Below are positions 34,838 to 36,691 of a stretch of DNA of 36,691 bases, piece by piece. Positions within the stretch are counted from its first letter, which is position 1; every line of letters starts with the position of its first letter. The translations under genes and the position numbers were made by a program. The DNA is from Bacillus hominis (GTDB lineage Bacteria; Bacillota; Bacilli; Bacillales; Bacillaceae_G). Under the pieces are notes generated by a model that had not been told where the DNA came from, did no database searches, and was given only the letters and a program-made list of their open reading frames with translations. The stretch is from the NCBI RefSeq assembly GCF_018332515.1, contig NZ_BOQD01000036.1, forward strand, positions 1 to 36,691. Direction: 5' to 3'.

Positions 34838-36472
34838 ATGACTATTTTAATCGCACGTAATATCGAAAAGAGCTTTGGTGATCGCACCATATTTACGTTA
34901 CCATCACTAGAAATTCAAGCAAACGATCGTATAGGAATTGTCGGAGTCAACGGAGCTGGAAAATCTACGTTATTACAAATATTAAGTAAAGAAATAGAAG
35001 CTGACAAAGGTACAGTAACTCATCATAGTTCTATCTCCATCATTCCTCAGCTTAGCGAAGAAATACCGGAAACCGCTTCTTCCCTCGCTAAAGGAAAATG
35101 GAATATTTCAAGCGTCGCAAATTCAATGAGCGGCGGTGAACGAATGCGCCTAAAGATTGCCCATGCCCTCGAACAAGATGCAGGTATTCTATTCGCTGAT
35201 GAACCAACAAGTCACTTAGATATGATCGGTACAGAGCAATTAGAAAAGGCACTTTTATCTTATAAAGGTGCACTAGTTTTAATATCACATGATCGCGATT
35301 TCCTAAATGCCATATGTACCAAAATCATCGAAATTGAAGATGGTACTATTCAAGAATATAAAGGGAATTATTCAAACTATCGAAAACAAAAAGAACGTGA
35401 GCGAATACAAAAACAAGCGGAATATGAGCAATATGTAAACGAAAAAAATCGTTTAGAGCAATCAATTTTACAAAGAAAGCAACGTGCTTCTAGCATGACA
35501 AAAGTCCCAACACGGTTCAGTTCATCTGAATCTAAACTTTATAAATTAAGTGGGGCTCATGGCCAAGAACAGGTTAGCAAAGCAGCGAAAGCAGTAGAGA
35601 CACGTCTCGAAAAATTAGAAAAGAAAGAAAAGCCAAAGGAACTTTCTCAAGCTCAGTTTGACGTGCAATACCATACCCCCATTCATAGTAAAGTGGCAGT
35701 ACAGTTCAATAAAGCAACAAAGAAAATAGGTGATCGTACATTATTTAAAAATATGAACGGGACAATCGCCCCTGGTGCAAAGCTTGCTATTGTAGGAGCA
35801 AACGGAAGTGGAAAAACAACTTTATTCAACATGCTTCTTGCAAAGGAGCGTGGTATCCAACTTTCAAAGAGTTGTAAAATCGGATACTTTGAACAAACAT
35901 TATCTATTTTAAACACAGATAAAACAATTTTAGAAAATGTTCTAGAAGAAACGAACTATACTGAATCGTTCGTTCGAACAATACTTGCAAGGCTACTTTT
36001 CCGCCGTGAAGATGTTCATAAACCTGTGCACGTCTTAAGTGGTGGTGAACGAATGAAGGTTGCACTCGCAAAAGTATTTTTAGGAAACTATAATATGCTT
36101 CTGCTCGATGAACCGACAAACTATTTAGACTTAGCGACGCAAGAAGAATTAGAAAGCATGTTACAAGAATATCCTGGCACTATACTTTTCATTAGCCATG
36201 ACCGTGCCTTCGTTCGTTCTGTTGCAGACCATATTCTACAAGTAGATGAGAGAGAGCCAAGAATATTCCACGGCAATTACGAGCAATACACAAAAAGAAC
36301 AACCGAAGCTTCTGTAAACGTTACTGAACAAGAATTATTGAGGTTACAAACAAAATTAACTGAAATCATCAGCCGGATTTCTATCCCAAATCAGCATGAT
36401 GACATCATATTTCTCGAACAAGAATACGAAACATTATTAGTTCAAATCCAGAAATGTAAAGAAGCGCTCTAA
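34838..36472 (+). CDS. ABC-F ATPase, antibiotic-resistance ribosome protection type (VmlR/Vga-like)
   Basis: 544 residues, two ABC domains and no membrane part. Domain 1: Walker A GVNGAGKS (36-43), signature MSGGERMRLKIA (near 97), Walker B LFADEPTSHLD. Domain 2: Walker A GANGSGKT (near 318), signature LSGGERMKVALA (near 399), Walker B MLLLDEPTNYLDL. The linker (about 175-285) is long and basic with a coiled coil (KERERIQKQAEYEQYVNEKN), the part that reaches the peptidyl transferase centre in resistance ABC-Fs. A C-terminal coiled coil closes the protein. Protection against lincosamides, streptogramin A or pleuromutilins is expected by family; the exact spectrum cannot be read from sequence. 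Induction is probably by attenuation. Confidence 0.88.
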   Translation: MTILIARNIEKSFGDRTIFTLPSLEIQANDRIGIVGVNGAGKSTLLQILSKEIEADKGTVTHHSSISIIPQLSEEIPETASSLAKGKWNISSVANSMSGGERMRLKIAHALEQDAGILFADEPTSHLDMIGTEQLEKALLSYKGALVLISHDRDFLNAICTKIIEIEDGTIQEYKGNYSNYRKQKERERIQKQAEYEQYVNEKNRLEQSILQRKQRASSMTKVPTRFSSSESKLYKLSGAHGQEQVSKAAKAVETRLEKLEKKEKPKELSQAQFDVQYHTPIHSKVAVQFNKATKKIGDRTLFKNMNGTIAPGAKLAIVGANGSGKTTLFNMLLAKERGIQLSKSCKIGYFEQTLSILNTDKTILENVLEETNYTESFVRTILARLLFRREDVHKPVHVLSGGERMKVALAKVFLGNYNMLLLDEPTNYLDLATQEELESMLQEYPGTILFISHDRAFVRSVADHILQVDEREPRIFHGNYEQYTKRTTEASVNVTEQELLRLQTKLTEIISRISIPNQHDDIIFLEQEYETLLVQIQKCKEAL

Positions 36473-36571
36473 TGTCTTCCCTATATATCGACGGGATCTT
36501 CCGCATTTCCCAAGAAATATCGAGGCTTCGACATAGAATATCACCCTACCTATCATGTTAGACACAATAAC
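36473..36571. other. short gap after the ABC-F gene
   Basis: No gene; a minus-strand frame across 36437-36643 runs through the ABC-F 3' end and the terminator and is not credible. Confidence 0.4.
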
Positions 36572-36604
36572 AACAAAAAGCCGTACATCAGCACGGCTTT
36601 TCAC
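36572..36604 (+). terminator. bidirectional terminator
   Basis: AAAAGCCGT (36576-36584) pairs perfectly with ACGGCTTTT (36593-36601). The T tract is better on the minus strand. It ends the ABC-F gene and possibly a leftward transcript from beyond the window. Confidence 0.75.
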
Positions 36605-36609
36605 TTTAT

Positions 36610-36691
36610 CCCGCATTAACGGGCAGTAGGACTCCCACCTCAAAATTCTGCTTGAGCAAAGAAGTTAAGTGGAAGATCAACTGCCCGTAAA
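36610..36691. repeat. structured repeat-like element at the right edge
   Basis: ACGGGCAGT (36619-36627) and ACTGCCCGT (36680-36688) are perfect inverted ends of a 70-bp imperfect stem-loop (inner pairing TCCCAC with GTGGAA). CCCG-N6-CGGG at its left edge can form an alternative small hairpin using the same bases. No coding frame. It resembles small structured repeats or insertion-element ends common in the B. cereus group; the assignment is from memory. Confidence 0.45.

Noticed and set aside
36437-36643. minus-strand ORF of 68 codons
   Set aside because: Runs through a terminator and the 3' end of the ABC-F gene; no ribosome binding site.

Overview
The window looks like chromosome of a Bacillus cereus group bacterium (cereus/thuringiensis/anthracis type): low-GC codon use, strong Shine-Dalgarno sites, frequent GTG/TTG starts, and the Bacillus core order clpP | crh-whiA-yvcK-rapZ-yvcI | DUF368 gene | trxB | yvcD-yvoF-ppaX-lgt-hprK | yvlD | uvrAB. 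The proteins closely resemble B. subtilis orthologues. No database search was possible; family names come from motifs and memory.

Left accessory part (1-6077): a gene-poor, eroded tract with the start of an exported protein cut by the edge, an intact OLD-family ATPase/TOPRIM nuclease (a single-gene anti-phage candidate), and remains of an integrated element. The remains are a serine-recombinase C-terminus, two phage-like genes split by in-frame TAA codons, a small membrane protein, and a truncated tyrosine integrase lying against the 3' end of tRNA-Arg(CCG). This is the usual layout of an element integrated at a tRNA gene and then decaying.

Spore part (6308-10690): a YxeA-family protein, then DUF1657 / YhcN-YlaJ lipoprotein / SpoVAC / SpoVAD / SpoVAEb / DUF1657 / DUF421+DUF1657 ('2Duf'). 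This is the gene order of the spoVA2 (spoVA2mob-type) operons tied to dipicolinate handling and high spore heat resistance.

Core part (10825-27970): clpP with a CtsR-box promoter, followed by a structured repeat-like insert; then a long run of minus-strand housekeeping genes for carbon control (crh, hprK, yvcK, rapZ), cell division (whiA), undecaprenyl-phosphate recycling (DUF368), redox (trxB), lipoprotein maturation (lgt) and nucleotide excision repair (uvrAB with an upstream LexA-like box).

Right accessory part (27979-36691): a DUF4362 lipoprotein without a standard start codon, a MerR/TipAS regulator with a membrane protein, an XRE-controlled cluster of small membrane proteins (one a pseudogene) behind twin 16-bp palindromic operators, a UPF0324 transporter divergent from a LysR regulator, a MerR-FMN reductase pair with a 20-bp-spacer promoter, and an ABC-F ribosome protection gene behind a leader ORF and a readable terminator/antiterminator switch. 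The ABC-F leader, the twin-operator cluster, the OLD gene in its decaying island and the spoVA2/2Duf operon are the most interesting points.
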